64,000 nucleotides of DNA from Asaia siamensis (GTDB taxonomy: Bacteria > Pseudomonadota > Alphaproteobacteria > Acetobacterales > Acetobacteraceae), in the NCBI RefSeq assembly GCF_014635085.1, contig NZ_BMCH01000001.1, positions 755,379 to 819,378 on the forward strand. The letters run 5' to 3'. Each line of letters begins with the position of its first letter. Within the stretch, counting starts at the first letter, position 1. A program made the translations under genes and the position numbers. The notes under the pieces were generated by a model. That model was given only the letters and a program-made list of their open reading frames with translations, was not told the DNA's origin and did not search any database. This document shows, piece after piece, positions 35,701 to 44,092 of this stretch.

Positions 35701-37014
35701 TCGCTTGGGCTGCACGTCAATGGTGCGCTCGATCTCTCGGTCGCCAATGCGGTTCTCGGTGCTCAGGGAATGGCATTGAGAGGCAAGACAGCTATCGATC
35801 TGGCTCTGAACGGCGTGGCAACGGCGCCCAAGGCGACCGGACGCGTCACGCTTGAGGCGATCAATTTCGCGCATTACGGCCAAGGGGTGAGGCTGACCGA
35901 TATCAATGGCGTCATTCTCGCCAATGATGACAGTCTGACCCTGCAGAATGTGCAGGCCCATGCGGGCAAGGGCGTGATCGGGCTGAATGGTTCGGTCGGG
36001 TTTCTGCGTCCCGGCCTGCCGCTGGACATCAGGATCGTTGCCCGCAAGGCACAGCCGATTACGAGCGATCTGCTGACCGCGGTGATCGATACCGATTTGC
36101 GCGCGCATGGCCAGTTGTCCACGCGTCTTGATGTCGATGGCACGATCCGTCTGCCGTCGGTCGTGGTCAATATTCCGAGCTCCATGCCGGCTTCGGTGCC
36201 ACAACTGACCGTCATCAGACCGGGCCAGAAACGGGAGAGCAGCACCAGTGCGCTCGTGATCGGGCTCGATATCGGGGTGCTCTCGCCCGGCGAATTCTTC
36301 GTGCGCGGCCACGGTCTGGATGCTGAAATGTCCGGCAAGCTGCATATTGGTGGGCTCAGCACAGCTCCGGATATTTCGGGCGGTTTCGATCTCAAGCGCG
36401 GCTTCTTCAACCTCGCCGGGGTGAATCTCAACTTCACAAAGGGGCGTGTTGCCTTTGACGGATCTGGGGTGGATCACAAGCTCGATCCGTCGCTCGATTT
36501 CCGCGCAGACCGCAACGTGCAGGGCACACTCGCAAGCCTCGTTGTGGGGGGCTATGCCAGTTCTCCGAAGATCGATTTCACATCGCAGCCGTCGCTACCG
36601 CGCGATCAGGTTCTGTCCATGCTGCTTTTTGGCAGCTCGACCGCGTCACTCTCACCGACACAGCTTGCGAGCCTCGCTGCGGCTGTTGCCCAGATTACGG
36701 GTGGGTCGAGCTTCGATCCTCTCAACAAGGTGCGCGGTCTGCTCGGGCTCGATCGCCTTGCTGTCGGCGGCGGGAGCGGCGTCAATAATGGCGGCGCGAG
36801 CCTTGAAGCTGGCAAATACGTGATGAAGGGCGTCTATGTTGGCGCCAAACAGGCAACAGGCGGATCGGGTACACAGGCTCAGGTGCAGGTCGATCTCACC
36901 AAGCGCCTCAAGCTCAATACGACCGTTGGCACGGGCGGGCAGGTGACCGGGTTCACCACGCCGGAAAACGATCCGGGGTCGAGTGTCGGCCTCAGCTACG
37001 GCTTCGATTACTAG
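32791..37014 (+). CDS. tamB: Translocation and assembly module inner membrane protein TamB
   Basis: A 1407-residue AsmA-like protein. One N-terminal membrane anchor (residues about 33-60) is followed by a very long repetitive beta-strand body that forms a hydrophobic groove across the periplasm, and a C-terminal DUF490/TamB domain (about 1130-1407) that ends in an amphipathic strand with tyrosine (YGFDY). The AsmA-family role is phospholipid transport or assembly of outer membrane proteins together with TamA. The ATG at 32791 overlaps the tamA stop by one base (TGATG). Confidence 0.94.
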   Translation: MNARPVTDPSRRDLPQTPAPDPKPRLARWKRVALWCVALIVGLPLALVTLALAGILVFANIPYGQRFIERETASLTGGMVQMQGLDGAFPYRLHLRRLTIHDHIGPYLAIDELRLNWSPLALLHKSVKASLLQAQALRFERLPVSDPAVPTPPATPSTPSSLHLGINLKKLDVARIDLGKSLVGFPLSASAQGHLVLADLAPILDGLTLGHLPKADLGLTITRLDRPATIAVTLATPRDAINLHLTAHDGAQGLVTQFAGMETFDPLSLSLDLSGPLRANHLLLDMQAGEVKAHAQGTLNLLQHQGNLGLKASTPAMSPLAGVAWNGFSLSAELHGDLLAPSGSGALDLDSLAAAGAGVTHLSARFSGDEGKGARADNLLLTLRADGVRVPGVPSALLASSPVEARIKAQPNAEGQPVTLSVTHELFQLGASARLKPEISGALDLVLPDLRPLAAIGKIALSGHNVTHADFTYRPKGDTRLTLRDRLSITGGLKQAVSLIGDDATIALDVTASPEREDGRVVRIGDLTIDGRALHLHDEASVSLGKTPSLESDLVLALPDLKAAAPQLHGHLDLSAHAEGPFQDLAAKTQIKGEIGASEVPAGPLTLDLNLLHLPATPEGSLRADGKLDGRKLALDASFARHADSSAELVLNALDWASLTGKAHLVLPPSAKVPLGTMAITAGNLNDFSALAGHRLGGKLVLDVHTSEASETVPPVVSLSVKGGVSTPEARLGALDLSGTVNNPLDKPDLNLRLVLSGIDAQNIKGAAKLAAQGPLDALSLSLNGAFQNVMAAPASIDTALLLDLSGKSVRLNRFSALVKGETIRLSGASKIDFGEVTGVDRLQLAVAPQGVSPATLDLAGTIKPRLNLHLRVAQVTPALARPFVSGFDASGVLSAQADLTGEIARPTGSVAVNLHGFKLRNGPGESLPPLSLQANALLAGQSAQLTAQADAGSKITLRANGAVPLSATGSLGLHVNGALDLSVANAVLGAQGMALRGKTAIDLALNGVATAPKATGRVTLEAINFAHYGQGVRLTDINGVILANDDSLTLQNVQAHAGKGVIGLNGSVGFLRPGLPLDIRIVARKAQPITSDLLTAVIDTDLRAHGQLSTRLDVDGTIRLPSVVVNIPSSMPASVPQLTVIRPGQKRESSTSALVIGLDIGVLSPGEFFVRGHGLDAEMSGKLHIGGLSTAPDISGGFDLKRGFFNLAGVNLNFTKGRVAFDGSGVDHKLDPSLDFRADRNVQGTLASLVVGGYASSPKIDFTSQPSLPRDQVLSMLLFGSSTASLSPTQLASLAAAVAQITGGSSFDPLNKVRGLLGLDRLAVGGGSGVNNGGASLEAGKYVMKGVYVGAKQATGGSGTQAQVQVDLTKRLKLNTTVGTGGQVTGFTTPENDPGSSVGLSYGFDY

Positions 37015-37076
37015 GAGCAGAACAGGGAGGGGGCACCAGGCCTCCTTCCACCTTCAGCGCTCCGAGGGCGGGACTG

Positions 37077-37706
37077 TCAGAGCGTCACAGTTTCCGGAAC
37101 GTACTGCCAGTCTGCCTTGTCTCGTGTCTGCAGGATGATCCGGGCATTGGGAGCATCCGTAACGGCAATCCAGTGGCGGGCCTCTTCCGGCGTGCGACCG
37201 AAATGCACATGGCGCGCTTCAAGCCACTGATTGCGGAGCGCTTCATCTGTTGCGACAAACCAGCTTTCATCGAGATAGCGGCGCACATCTGACCACGGGC
37301 CGTCACAGAGCAGGTAATTACCTTCGACGATGATCAGCTTGCGATCGGGCAATACCGGTATGGCCCCTGCGATGGGCTCTTCGATCTCGCGGGCGAAGAG
37401 GGGGGCATAAACGATATCGGATTGCTGATGACGGATACGGTCGAGCAGCGAGGTGAAGCCCGCCGTATCGAATGTGTCCGGAGCCCCCTTGCGTCCAGCG
37501 CGGTCGAGACGCTTCAGCTCGCAATTGGCCAGATGAAAGCCGTCCATCGGCACGACAATGGCGTGTTCGGCATAATCTGCGGCAAGGCGAGCCGCGAGTG
37601 TCGATTTGCCTCCGCCTGGCGCGCCGACGAGACCGAGAATGACCCGGCCGGGGCGGGAGAGAAGCGCGTCGAGCCGCTGTCTTGCAGTCTGATAGCTGGA
37701 CGTCAT
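37077..37706 (-). CDS. Nucleoside/sugar kinase-like P-loop protein
   Basis: A 209-residue P-loop kinase of the uridine kinase/pantothenate kinase fold. Walker A is GAPGGGKST (28-36), the substrate loop VPMDGFHLAN follows (52-61), and EGNYLL with the Walker B position is near 133-138; the C-terminal Arg and Thr residues fit the lid. FrcK-like and YggC-like proteins of this group phosphorylate small sugars or nucleosides; the substrate cannot be assigned. The ATG overlaps the end of the TPR-glycosyltransferase gene by 4 bases, so the two are translationally coupled. Confidence 0.82.
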   Translation of the reverse strand: MTSSYQTARQRLDALLSRPGRVILGLVGAPGGGKSTLAARLAADYAEHAIVVPMDGFHLANCELKRLDRAGRKGAPDTFDTAGFTSLLDRIRHQQSDIVYAPLFAREIEEPIAGAIPVLPDRKLIIVEGNYLLCDGPWSDVRRYLDESWFVATDEALRNQWLEARHVHFGRTPEEARHWIAVTDAPNARIILQTRDKADWQYVPETVTL

Positions 37707-39184
37707 GATTTCTTTCGTTCCGATTCGTCGTGAAGAAGGGCGCGCACGGAAGAGACGACGTCGCTCCAGTCCCAGGCGCGTGTCTGACGCAGAATGCGCA
37801 GCGACGGATACCACGGGCTGTCGGTGCGATCCGTCATCCAGCGCCAACAGGGATTGACCCTGTCCATCAGCAGGACAGGCTTGTTCATGGCGCCTGCGAG
37901 ATGAACCACCGAGGTATCGACCGAAACGACAATATCCAGATTATCGATCAGGGCCGCTGTATCGTCCATCGTCAGGCATTCGGGCATCAGATCAATGATC
38001 GGGGTTTTGCTCTCGTCAAGCTGACCGGTAGCAGTCCCTTTCTGCAGACTGTAGAAACTCGTTTTCGGCAGATCGAACAGGGGGCGCAATGTCTCGAGTG
38101 TCATGGACCGGCGTTGATCGAGCATGAAAGGCTCGGTCTGGTCACGCCTTGGCGCACCCGACCAGACCAGCCCGACCTTCAGGTTATGGTCGTCCCGCAA
38201 GCGTGCCGCAAAATGCGCCGATTTGACCAGGTCGGCCGCGATATAGGGCGGGTTGACACCAAAAGGATTCGGCGATGCCGCGAAGGCTCTCGGCAGGCTT
38301 ATGAAGGGGCAGTGATAGTCATAATAGGGCGTCGTGCCACCGCTTTGCACAGTATCGACGCCCTCAACCCGTGCGCAGAGATCGCTCATGATGTCAGCGC
38401 CCCAGACACGGATAATGGCCCCTCTCTGCGCCAGAAGGGGCAGATACCGGAGATACATGAAGGTATCGCCGTAGCCTTCCTCCTGCGTCACCAGAACATG
38501 TTTGCCGCGGAGATCGAGTTTCTCGGTGATGTTGGGCAGGAGCTGGGCCATGGGCAGGCTGGTATGGCCGGGCAGACGAAAGCGCCACTCATGCTCGGAC
38601 CAGCCCTGCTGGAAATACCCCGCCTTGAGCAGGGCGATGGAATAGTTGAGGCGCATCTGCGGATGGTCAGGCTTGATCTGGATCGCCTGACGATAAAGAT
38701 TGATCGCCTCATGAACGTCGCCGCTGGCGGCCGTAATATAGGCGATATTCGACAGAGCGCTTGGATCCCTGGGGTCGAGTGCCTGCATGCGCTTCAATAC
38801 GGCACAGGCATCGGCAAAACGGCCAGCCTGGGTGAGCGTGCAGGAAAGCGTGCTCAGGGCGGGAAGATGGCCGGGTCGTCTCTGCAGGGCATCATTGAGG
38901 CGCGATTCGGCCTCATCGAGAAAGCCCAGCTGCATGAGGAGTGTTGCGCCAAGCTCAAGCAGGCGACAATCCTGCGGTGCAGCCTGGGCGAGACGATCGG
39001 TCAGATCGAGCAGTTCAGCCCGGCGATCATGAGATTCCGCGACAGGAAGCAGCGTTTCGAGAGGGTGCGGACCGATACCGGAGACCACTGCAAGGGTTCG
39101 GGCCATTTCGAGGCATTTTTCCAGATCACCGGAAAGAAAGGCCTCGCTCAGCCTGGCCTGCATCGTCTGCTCCCGCATGCCCAT
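37703..39184 (-). CDS. TPR-repeat glycosyltransferase-like protein
   Basis: A 493-residue protein without a signal peptide. The N-terminal half contains tetratricopeptide repeats (about 80-195; for example LNDALQRRPGHLPALSTL, ALSNIAYITAASGDVHEAI). The C-terminal half (200-490) resembles a GT-B fold of the GT9/GT41-like type, with HVLVTQEEGYGDTFMYLRYL, KVGLVWSGAP and a DTSVVHLAGAM donor-binding region. This plan is common in acetic acid bacteria polysaccharide and O-linked modification loci. It sits between a receiver protein and a kinase; acceptor and donor are unknown. Confidence 0.82.
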   Translation of the reverse strand: MGMREQTMQARLSEAFLSGDLEKCLEMARTLAVVSGIGPHPLETLLPVAESHDRRAELLDLTDRLAQAAPQDCRLLELGATLLMQLGFLDEAESRLNDALQRRPGHLPALSTLSCTLTQAGRFADACAVLKRMQALDPRDPSALSNIAYITAASGDVHEAINLYRQAIQIKPDHPQMRLNYSIALLKAGYFQQGWSEHEWRFRLPGHTSLPMAQLLPNITEKLDLRGKHVLVTQEEGYGDTFMYLRYLPLLAQRGAIIRVWGADIMSDLCARVEGVDTVQSGGTTPYYDYHCPFISLPRAFAASPNPFGVNPPYIAADLVKSAHFAARLRDDHNLKVGLVWSGAPRRDQTEPFMLDQRRSMTLETLRPLFDLPKTSFYSLQKGTATGQLDESKTPIIDLMPECLTMDDTAALIDNLDIVVSVDTSVVHLAGAMNKPVLLMDRVNPCWRWMTDRTDSPWYPSLRILRQTRAWDWSDVVSSVRALLHDESERKKS

Positions 39185-39189
39185 GGCGC

Positions 39190-39552
39190 TCAGCTCGTGG
39201 GCACCAGCTCGTGAACGACGTTGAGAATGGCATCGAGCTGATAGGGTTTTGTCATAACCCTGTCGATCGGGGAGGCACCATCAAGATTCATGCCGTGGCC
39301 AGTGGTATAGATGATCGGCAGATCGGGGCGGATCTGCCGACTTTCTTGGCCAAGCTCGGCGCCGCTTCCATCAGGGAGGGAGATATCCATGATGAGAAGA
39401 TCGAGCGCCCGGTCACTATGCAGGAAACCGCGCGCCGTCGCACAATTCTCCGCCTCGAGCACCGACACATCGCTGTCTTCAAGGAATTCGATCAGACAGG
39501 TTCTGATCAGAAAATCGTCCTCGACGACGAGGACGGTAGGCGGGGTGGACAT
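39190..39552 (-). CDS. Stand-alone response regulator receiver protein
   Basis: A 120-residue CheY-like protein consisting only of a receiver domain. The acidic pocket (EDD at 11-13), phospho-acceptor D56 (LIMDISLPDG), T83/T84 (IIYTTGHG) and K102 (MTKPY) are intact. There is no DNA-binding domain, so the output must be by protein contact. No histidine kinase is nearby. It starts 20 bases after the SDR gene and ends 5 bases before the TPR-glycosyltransferase start. Confidence 0.9.
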   Translation of the reverse strand: MSTPPTVLVVEDDFLIRTCLIEFLEDSDVSVLEAENCATARGFLHSDRALDLLIMDISLPDGSGAELGQESRQIRPDLPIIYTTGHGMNLDGASPIDRVMTKPYQLDAILNVVHELVPTS

Positions 39553-39572
39553 AAGCGCGGATCTCGGTCGGT

Positions 39573-40373
39573 TCAGGAAGACCAGTTCTGCTCGAAATCG
39601 GCATAGAGCGTGAGCCCGCCATCAACGAACAGGGTCTGCCCGGTAATATAACTCGATTCTTCCGAAGCGAGAAAGGCCATTGCGTCGGAGATTTCACGGC
39701 ACTCACCCGGGCGGCGCATTGGAATATGCTTTGCCGTTGCCTCGTATTTCTCCGGGTCCTTGGTCCAGGCGTCGTTGATGGGGGTCACGATGGCACCGGG
39801 AGCGACCGCGTTCACGCGAATACCGTAGCGGGCATATTCCAGCGCGAGGGTGCGCACGATGTTGCCAACGGCACCCTTGCTGGCGGAATAGCCAAGATAA
39901 TGAGGCTTGGGCACCTGCTGGTGGACCGAGCTGTTGACGAGGATATTGCCCTTCTGGTCGTTTGCCCGCCAGTATTTGAGGGCTGCCCGCGCGCAAAGCA
40001 CAACGCCCGTGACATTCACGGCCATGACGGCGTTGAAATCCTTAAGGGAAATATCTTCCGACGGACATTCGATCTGCATGCCTGCATTGCAGATGAGAAC
40101 GTCGAGACCACCGAAGCCCTCGATCGTCTCTCTCACGACGCGATCGACATCTTCTTCCACGGCCATGTCACCCGCGACAATGAGATGTTCGCCGGAGACG
40201 GGTTTGGAAAGACGGTCGAGAAGGGGGCGGAGTTTTTCGGCCTTGCGCGCGTTGATGGCGACCTGTGCGCCTTCACGGGCGAAATGCAGGGCTGCATCCT
40301 CGCCGATGCCCTGAGAGGCTCCGGTGATGAGGATTTTCTTGTTCGCGAACCGTTTGGTCGTGTGCTCCGTCAC
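39573..40373 (-). CDS. SDR family oxidoreductase, glucose 1-dehydrogenase-like
   Basis: A 266-residue SDR with GASQGIG (18-24), CNAG (95-98), S148 and Y162-SAS-K166. R43 after the second strand (INARKAEK) suggests NADP preference. The C-terminal YITGQTLFVDGGLTLYADF resembles Bacillus-type glucose dehydrogenases and related sugar or polyol dehydrogenases, common in acetic acid bacteria. The start is GTG at 40373 with AAGGAG 8 bases ahead. It is probably the first gene of the run SDR-receiver-TPR glycosyltransferase-kinase. Confidence 0.88.
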   Translation of the reverse strand: MTEHTTKRFANKKILITGASQGIGEDAALHFAREGAQVAINARKAEKLRPLLDRLSKPVSGEHLIVAGDMAVEEDVDRVVRETIEGFGGLDVLICNAGMQIECPSEDISLKDFNAVMAVNVTGVVLCARAALKYWRANDQKGNILVNSSVHQQVPKPHYLGYSASKGAVGNIVRTLALEYARYGIRVNAVAPGAIVTPINDAWTKDPEKYEATAKHIPMRRPGECREISDAMAFLASEESSYITGQTLFVDGGLTLYADFEQNWSS

Positions 40374-40399
40374 GCGGCGCTCTCCTTTTCCGTGGGAAA

Positions 40400-40420
40400 G
40401 GACAGCCCTTAAAGGGCTGT
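40400..40420 (-). terminator. Hairpin between carD and the SDR gene
   Basis: GACAGCCC and GGGCTGTC form a perfect 8-bp stem around a 5-base TTAAA loop, 53 bases after the carD stop. Only a short pyrimidine run follows on the minus strand, so termination is plausible but not certain. It separates carD from the SDR-led operon. Confidence 0.5.
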
Positions 40421-40473
40421 CGCATCAGATCGGAGGATGAAACGCCGGTGAACGGAAAAGGATGCCTGACGGA

Positions 40474-41064
40474 TCAGGCTGCCTTCATGGTCTCGGTCAG
40501 AGCCTGCAGGACAGCGGTCGGGTCCTTGTTTTCAAGAACGGCAACTTCGCTGACAAAACGCTCCTGCGCTGCTTCGAAGAGCTTGCGCTCACTGAAGCTG
40601 CCGTCGAGGCTGTCGACATTGCGGCGCAGGTCTCGCAGCACTTCGGCAATCTGGATCAGGTCGCCGGAATTGATCTTTTCCTGATAGGCGACGGCGCGGC
40701 GTGCCCACATGCCCTTGCTGACATGGGGCTTGCCCTTGATGATCGACATCGCCTTTTCGACGATATCGCGCGTCACGATCTTACGCAGGCCGGATTTGCG
40801 GGCCTTCGAAAGCGGAATACGCAGAGTCATCTGGTTGCCGGGGAAGGAGATCTGGATGATCTCCAGCTTGGTTCCGGCAATCTCGTCTACACCGATGCGG
40901 TCGACGCGGCCCACACCATGTGCGGCATAGACGATGGAATCCCCTTCCTGAAACGGATCATCATCTCCGCCATGAGAGTCAGCCTGAGTTGCGGTCAGCG
41001 CAGCGGCGCTACGCGCCATCGCGTCTGTCATGCCTCCCTTGGGAGGGGTTTTGAACGTGCTCAT
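40474..41064 (-). CDS. CarD family transcriptional regulator
   Basis: A 196-residue RNA-polymerase-binding protein. An unconserved 35-residue N-terminus precedes the CarD_CdnL RNA polymerase interaction domain (about 38-95; FQEGDSIVYAAHGVGRVDRI) and a helical DNA-binding domain (about 100-196; RRNVDSLDGSFSERKLFEAA). CarD proteins stabilise open complexes at rRNA and stress promoters. Start ATG at 41064 or 41031. It is downstream of the bestrophin gene on the same strand with a 46-base gap. Confidence 0.92.
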   Translation of the reverse strand: MSTFKTPPKGGMTDAMARSAAALTATQADSHGGDDDPFQEGDSIVYAAHGVGRVDRIGVDEIAGTKLEIIQISFPGNQMTLRIPLSKARKSGLRKIVTRDIVEKAMSIIKGKPHVSKGMWARRAVAYQEKINSGDLIQIAEVLRDLRRNVDSLDGSFSERKLFEAAQERFVSEVAVLENKDPTAVLQALTETMKAA

Positions 41065-41110
41065 GGCGACAGCTTATATCAGAAATTCCACAGCTTGTCT
41101 TGTGGTCTCG

Positions 41111-41986
41111 TCAGGGCTGAACACCGCCCTGCGGCGGAATGGGGCCGCCAACGGCTTCACCGATCGGCTGCAGCAGGTCGATCTCGATGGTGCGGGCCAT
41201 GGTCAGCATGGGCAGGGCATGTCTGCTGGGCACGAAAGGCTCCTGCAGATCGCGACCGCTCTTGTCGAGCGCCTGGAACAGAAAGCCGACAAGGCTCGAC
41301 CCGAGCGGGGTGATCCAGCCAAGTGTCTGCACGGCCGAAAACGGCAGAACGATGCAAAAAACATGCACGACCAGCAGGGGTAGCACCGAGTATTGCACAG
41401 GCAGGGGGGTGTTCTTGATGCGCTCGAGGCCGCCCTGCGCATTGGCCAGATCCGAGAGAATGCGATCGATTGTGCCATGAACGGCGCCATCGATTTTCTT
41501 GCGCTCGACTTCCTCTGCGACGCAAAGGCCGATTTCGTAGAGCAGCGCGTTGGGCTTGTTGGTGCGCGCCATGATCCGCTCATACATTTCCGGCGCGAGC
41601 AGGCGCTTTGCATCGGGGCCCTGCTCGGTGTTCGAGAGCGCTGTGCGCAGCAGATAGGGATAAGCCGCCATGGCCTTTGCCAGGTCGGGGCGACCGCCCA
41701 GCAGCGTTGCGGCCTCACGAGCGAAGGAGCGGGAGTTGTTCGTGATCAGGCCCCAGAGCGAGCGTCCTTCCCACCAGCGTGCATAGGCGGCATTGTTACG
41801 CACGCCCAGAAACAGGGCGAGGGCCGAGCCCATGAGCGAGATCGGCAAGGCAGGCTGTTCCATCCATTCCTGATGGAACACCTGATAGAGAATAACGACA
41901 ACGAGGTCCCACAGAGCGAGAATACCAAGGGGCAGGGCAGTCTCGCGAAGGAGAATCCACAGGCCGTAAGTCTTGTCGACGATCAA
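41111..41986 (-). CDS. Bestrophin-like anion channel protein (UPF0187)
   Basis: A 291-residue membrane protein of the bacterial bestrophin family. Predicted membrane segments lie at about 20-40, 48-63, 208-225 and 232-250, and the family motif KNTPLPVQYS is near 188. Bacterial bestrophins form pentameric anion or cation channels; the permeant ion here is unknown. It is divergent from adhC across a 133-base spacer (41987-42119) in which no clear operator was seen. Confidence 0.88.
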   Translation of the reverse strand: MIVDKTYGLWILLRETALPLGILALWDLVVVILYQVFHQEWMEQPALPISLMGSALALFLGVRNNAAYARWWEGRSLWGLITNNSRSFAREAATLLGGRPDLAKAMAAYPYLLRTALSNTEQGPDAKRLLAPEMYERIMARTNKPNALLYEIGLCVAEEVERKKIDGAVHGTIDRILSDLANAQGGLERIKNTPLPVQYSVLPLLVVHVFCIVLPFSAVQTLGWITPLGSSLVGFLFQALDKSGRDLQEPFVPSRHALPMLTMARTIEIDLLQPIGEAVGGPIPPQGGVQP

Positions 41987-42119
41987 GGTTTGTCGGTCCT
42001 CAGTCTACATGTTGGCAATAGGCGGCATCTTATCGAAGACGCTGTGCATAAAACTCGTTAAAACTGTCGCTGTTTTGTGACGTATCGTGAATCATCTTCT
42101 TTCACTGGAGTTTCCGTCA

Positions 42120-43241
42120 ATGGATGTGATTGCCGCTCTGGCTCTTGAAGCCGGTCGCCCGCTTGAAATCGATACCGTTCAGCTGGAAGGGCCGCGCGCA
42201 GGCGAGGTTCTGGTCGAGATCAAGGCGACAGGGCTCTGCCATACCGACAAGTTCACTATGTCGGGCGCCGACCCGGAAGGCCTGTTTCCGGCGATCCTCG
42301 GGCATGAAGGGGCGGGTATCGTGCGTGAGGTCGGTGCCGGTGTCACCTCGCTCAAGCCGGGCGACCATGTCATTCCTCTTTACACTCCGGAATGTCGTTC
42401 CTGTCCGTCGTGCCTGTCGCGAAAAACCAATCTTTGCACCTCCATCCGGGCAACGCAGGGCAAGGGGCTTATGCCCGATGGCACCACGCGCTTTTCCTAT
42501 CGTGGCAAGCCTGTTCACCACTATATGGGCTGCTCGACCTTCGCAAACTTTACCGTGCTGCCCGAAATTGCTCTGGCGAAGGTGCGCAGCGACGCGCCTC
42601 TCGACAAGATCTGCTACATCGGTTGCGGCGTGACCACGGGTATCGGTGCGGTGCTGTTTACGGCCAAGGTAGAGGCCAATTCCACGGTTGTCGTATTCGG
42701 TCTCGGTGGCATTGGTCTCAATGTCATCCAGGGGGCGAAGATGGTTGGCGCGCGCCAGATCGTTGGCGTCGACCTCAACCCGGAGCGTGCCGAAATTGCC
42801 CGTCAGTTCGGCATGACCCATTTCGTTAATCCTGCCGATCTTGGCCCCGATGGCGATGTGGTCGGGCATCTGGTCGAACTGACGGGTGGGGGCGCTGACT
42901 ACACGTTCGAATGCGTTGGCAACGTCAAGCTCATGCGTCAGGCGCTCGAATGCGCGCATCGCGGCTGGGGTGTTTCCTGCGTGATCGGCGTGGCTGGAGC
43001 AGGGCAGGAAATCAGCACGCGTCCTTTCCAGCTTGTCACCGGGCGTCGCTGGATCGGCTCGGCTTTCGGCGGCGCGCGAGGACGCACCGATGTGCCCGAG
43101 ATCGTCGACATGTATATGGAAGGACGGATCAACATCGACTCCCTGATCACGCAGCATCTCAAGCTGTCGGAGATCAATCACGGGTTCGACCTGATGAGTC
43201 AGGGCAAATCTATCCGCTCGGTTGTGGAATTCGACGCATGA
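42120..43241 (+). CDS. frmA: S-(hydroxymethyl)glutathione dehydrogenase (class III alcohol dehydrogenase)
   Basis: A 373-residue zinc-dependent class III ADH that oxidises S-hydroxymethylglutathione formed from formaldehyde. Catalytic zinc ligands are C40 and H62 (GLCHTDK, GHEGAG) plus C169-region; the structural zinc lobe is C92, C95, C98 and C106. The Rossmann motif is GLGGIGLNVIQGA. The ATG at 42120 is preceded by GGAG; an in-frame GTG at 42087 has no support. It overlaps fghA by 4 bases. Acetic acid bacteria meet formaldehyde and aldehydes during alcohol oxidation. Confidence 0.95.
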   Translation: MDVIAALALEAGRPLEIDTVQLEGPRAGEVLVEIKATGLCHTDKFTMSGADPEGLFPAILGHEGAGIVREVGAGVTSLKPGDHVIPLYTPECRSCPSCLSRKTNLCTSIRATQGKGLMPDGTTRFSYRGKPVHHYMGCSTFANFTVLPEIALAKVRSDAPLDKICYIGCGVTTGIGAVLFTAKVEANSTVVVFGLGGIGLNVIQGAKMVGARQIVGVDLNPERAEIARQFGMTHFVNPADLGPDGDVVGHLVELTGGGADYTFECVGNVKLMRQALECAHRGWGVSCVIGVAGAGQEISTRPFQLVTGRRWIGSAFGGARGRTDVPEIVDMYMEGRINIDSLITQHLKLSEINHGFDLMSQGKSIRSVVEFDA

Positions 43242-44092
43242 GCGTCGAGATACTCTCGAAGCAGCTATGTCATGGTGGGGCTGTCAGCACGGTCGCGCAT
43301 AAATCGACCAGTCTCGGCCTCGATGCGAAGTTCATGCTGTTCCGGCCTGCTGAGGCATTGCGCGGCGACAAGACGCCGGTGCTTTTTCTGCTGGCAGGGC
43401 TGACCTGCACGCATGAGACGTTCCTGCAGAAATCCACGATCATTGCCGAGGCAGCAGCTTGCGGCCTCACGCTGGTCGCACCCGACACCTCGCCACGCGG
43501 CGCCGGTGTCGAGGGAGAAAATGACACCTACGATCTTGGCACGGCGGCCGGTTTCTATCTCGATGCGACCCGGCAGCCCTGGGCGTCGCATTATCGCATG
43601 GGCAGCTATGTGGCGGACGAGTTGCCGGAGCTGATCCGCACCCGTTTCGGGCAGGAAGGATCGGCTTTCGGTATCATGGGGCATTCGATGGGCGGTCATG
43701 GGGCGCTCGTTCATGGGCTGCGCAACCCGTCCCTCTGGCAATCCGTCAGCGCCCTTGCGCCTATTGTGCATCCTTCAGTGGTACCGTGGGGCACGAGAGC
43801 GTTTAAGGCCTATCTCGGTGAAGACCGGGAAAGCTGGGCTGCCTGGGATGCTGTTTCGCTGATCGCGTCTGGCAGGCGTCATCCGAACGAGATCCTCATC
43901 GATCAAGGGACTGCTGACCAGTTTCTGGCACAGGAGCTGCGACCCGATCTCATCGAGAATGCCGCAGCAAAGGCGGGCCAGCCGCTGACGCTGCGCTATC
44001 ATGCGGGATATGATCACTCCTACTGGTTCATTCAGAGTGTGATAAGCGATCATGTCGCTCACCATGCACGGCTTCTGGGAGCGCGCTCATGA
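43238..44092 (+). CDS. fghA: S-formylglutathione hydrolase
   Basis: A 284-residue esterase-D family hydrolase that releases formate and glutathione from S-formylglutathione. The nucleophile is S150 in GHSMGGHG; the acid/base residues are the Asp in DQGTADQF and the His in YDHSYWF. The ATG overlaps the adhC stop (ATGA). A longer frame back to 42911 lies inside adhC and is rejected. Together with the dehydrogenase it makes a complete glutathione-dependent formaldehyde detoxification pair. Confidence 0.95.
   Translation: MSVEILSKQLCHGGAVSTVAHKSTSLGLDAKFMLFRPAEALRGDKTPVLFLLAGLTCTHETFLQKSTIIAEAAACGLTLVAPDTSPRGAGVEGENDTYDLGTAAGFYLDATRQPWASHYRMGSYVADELPELIRTRFGQEGSAFGIMGHSMGGHGALVHGLRNPSLWQSVSALAPIVHPSVVPWGTRAFKAYLGEDRESWAAWDAVSLIASGRRHPNEILIDQGTADQFLAQELRPDLIENAAAKAGQPLTLRYHAGYDHSYWFIQSVISDHVAHHARLLGARS

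Noticed and set aside
37730..39214. A 494-codon plus-strand ORF opposite the TPR-glycosyltransferase
   Set aside because: The TPR and GT signatures are all on the minus strand; the plus-strand frame has no recognisable motif.
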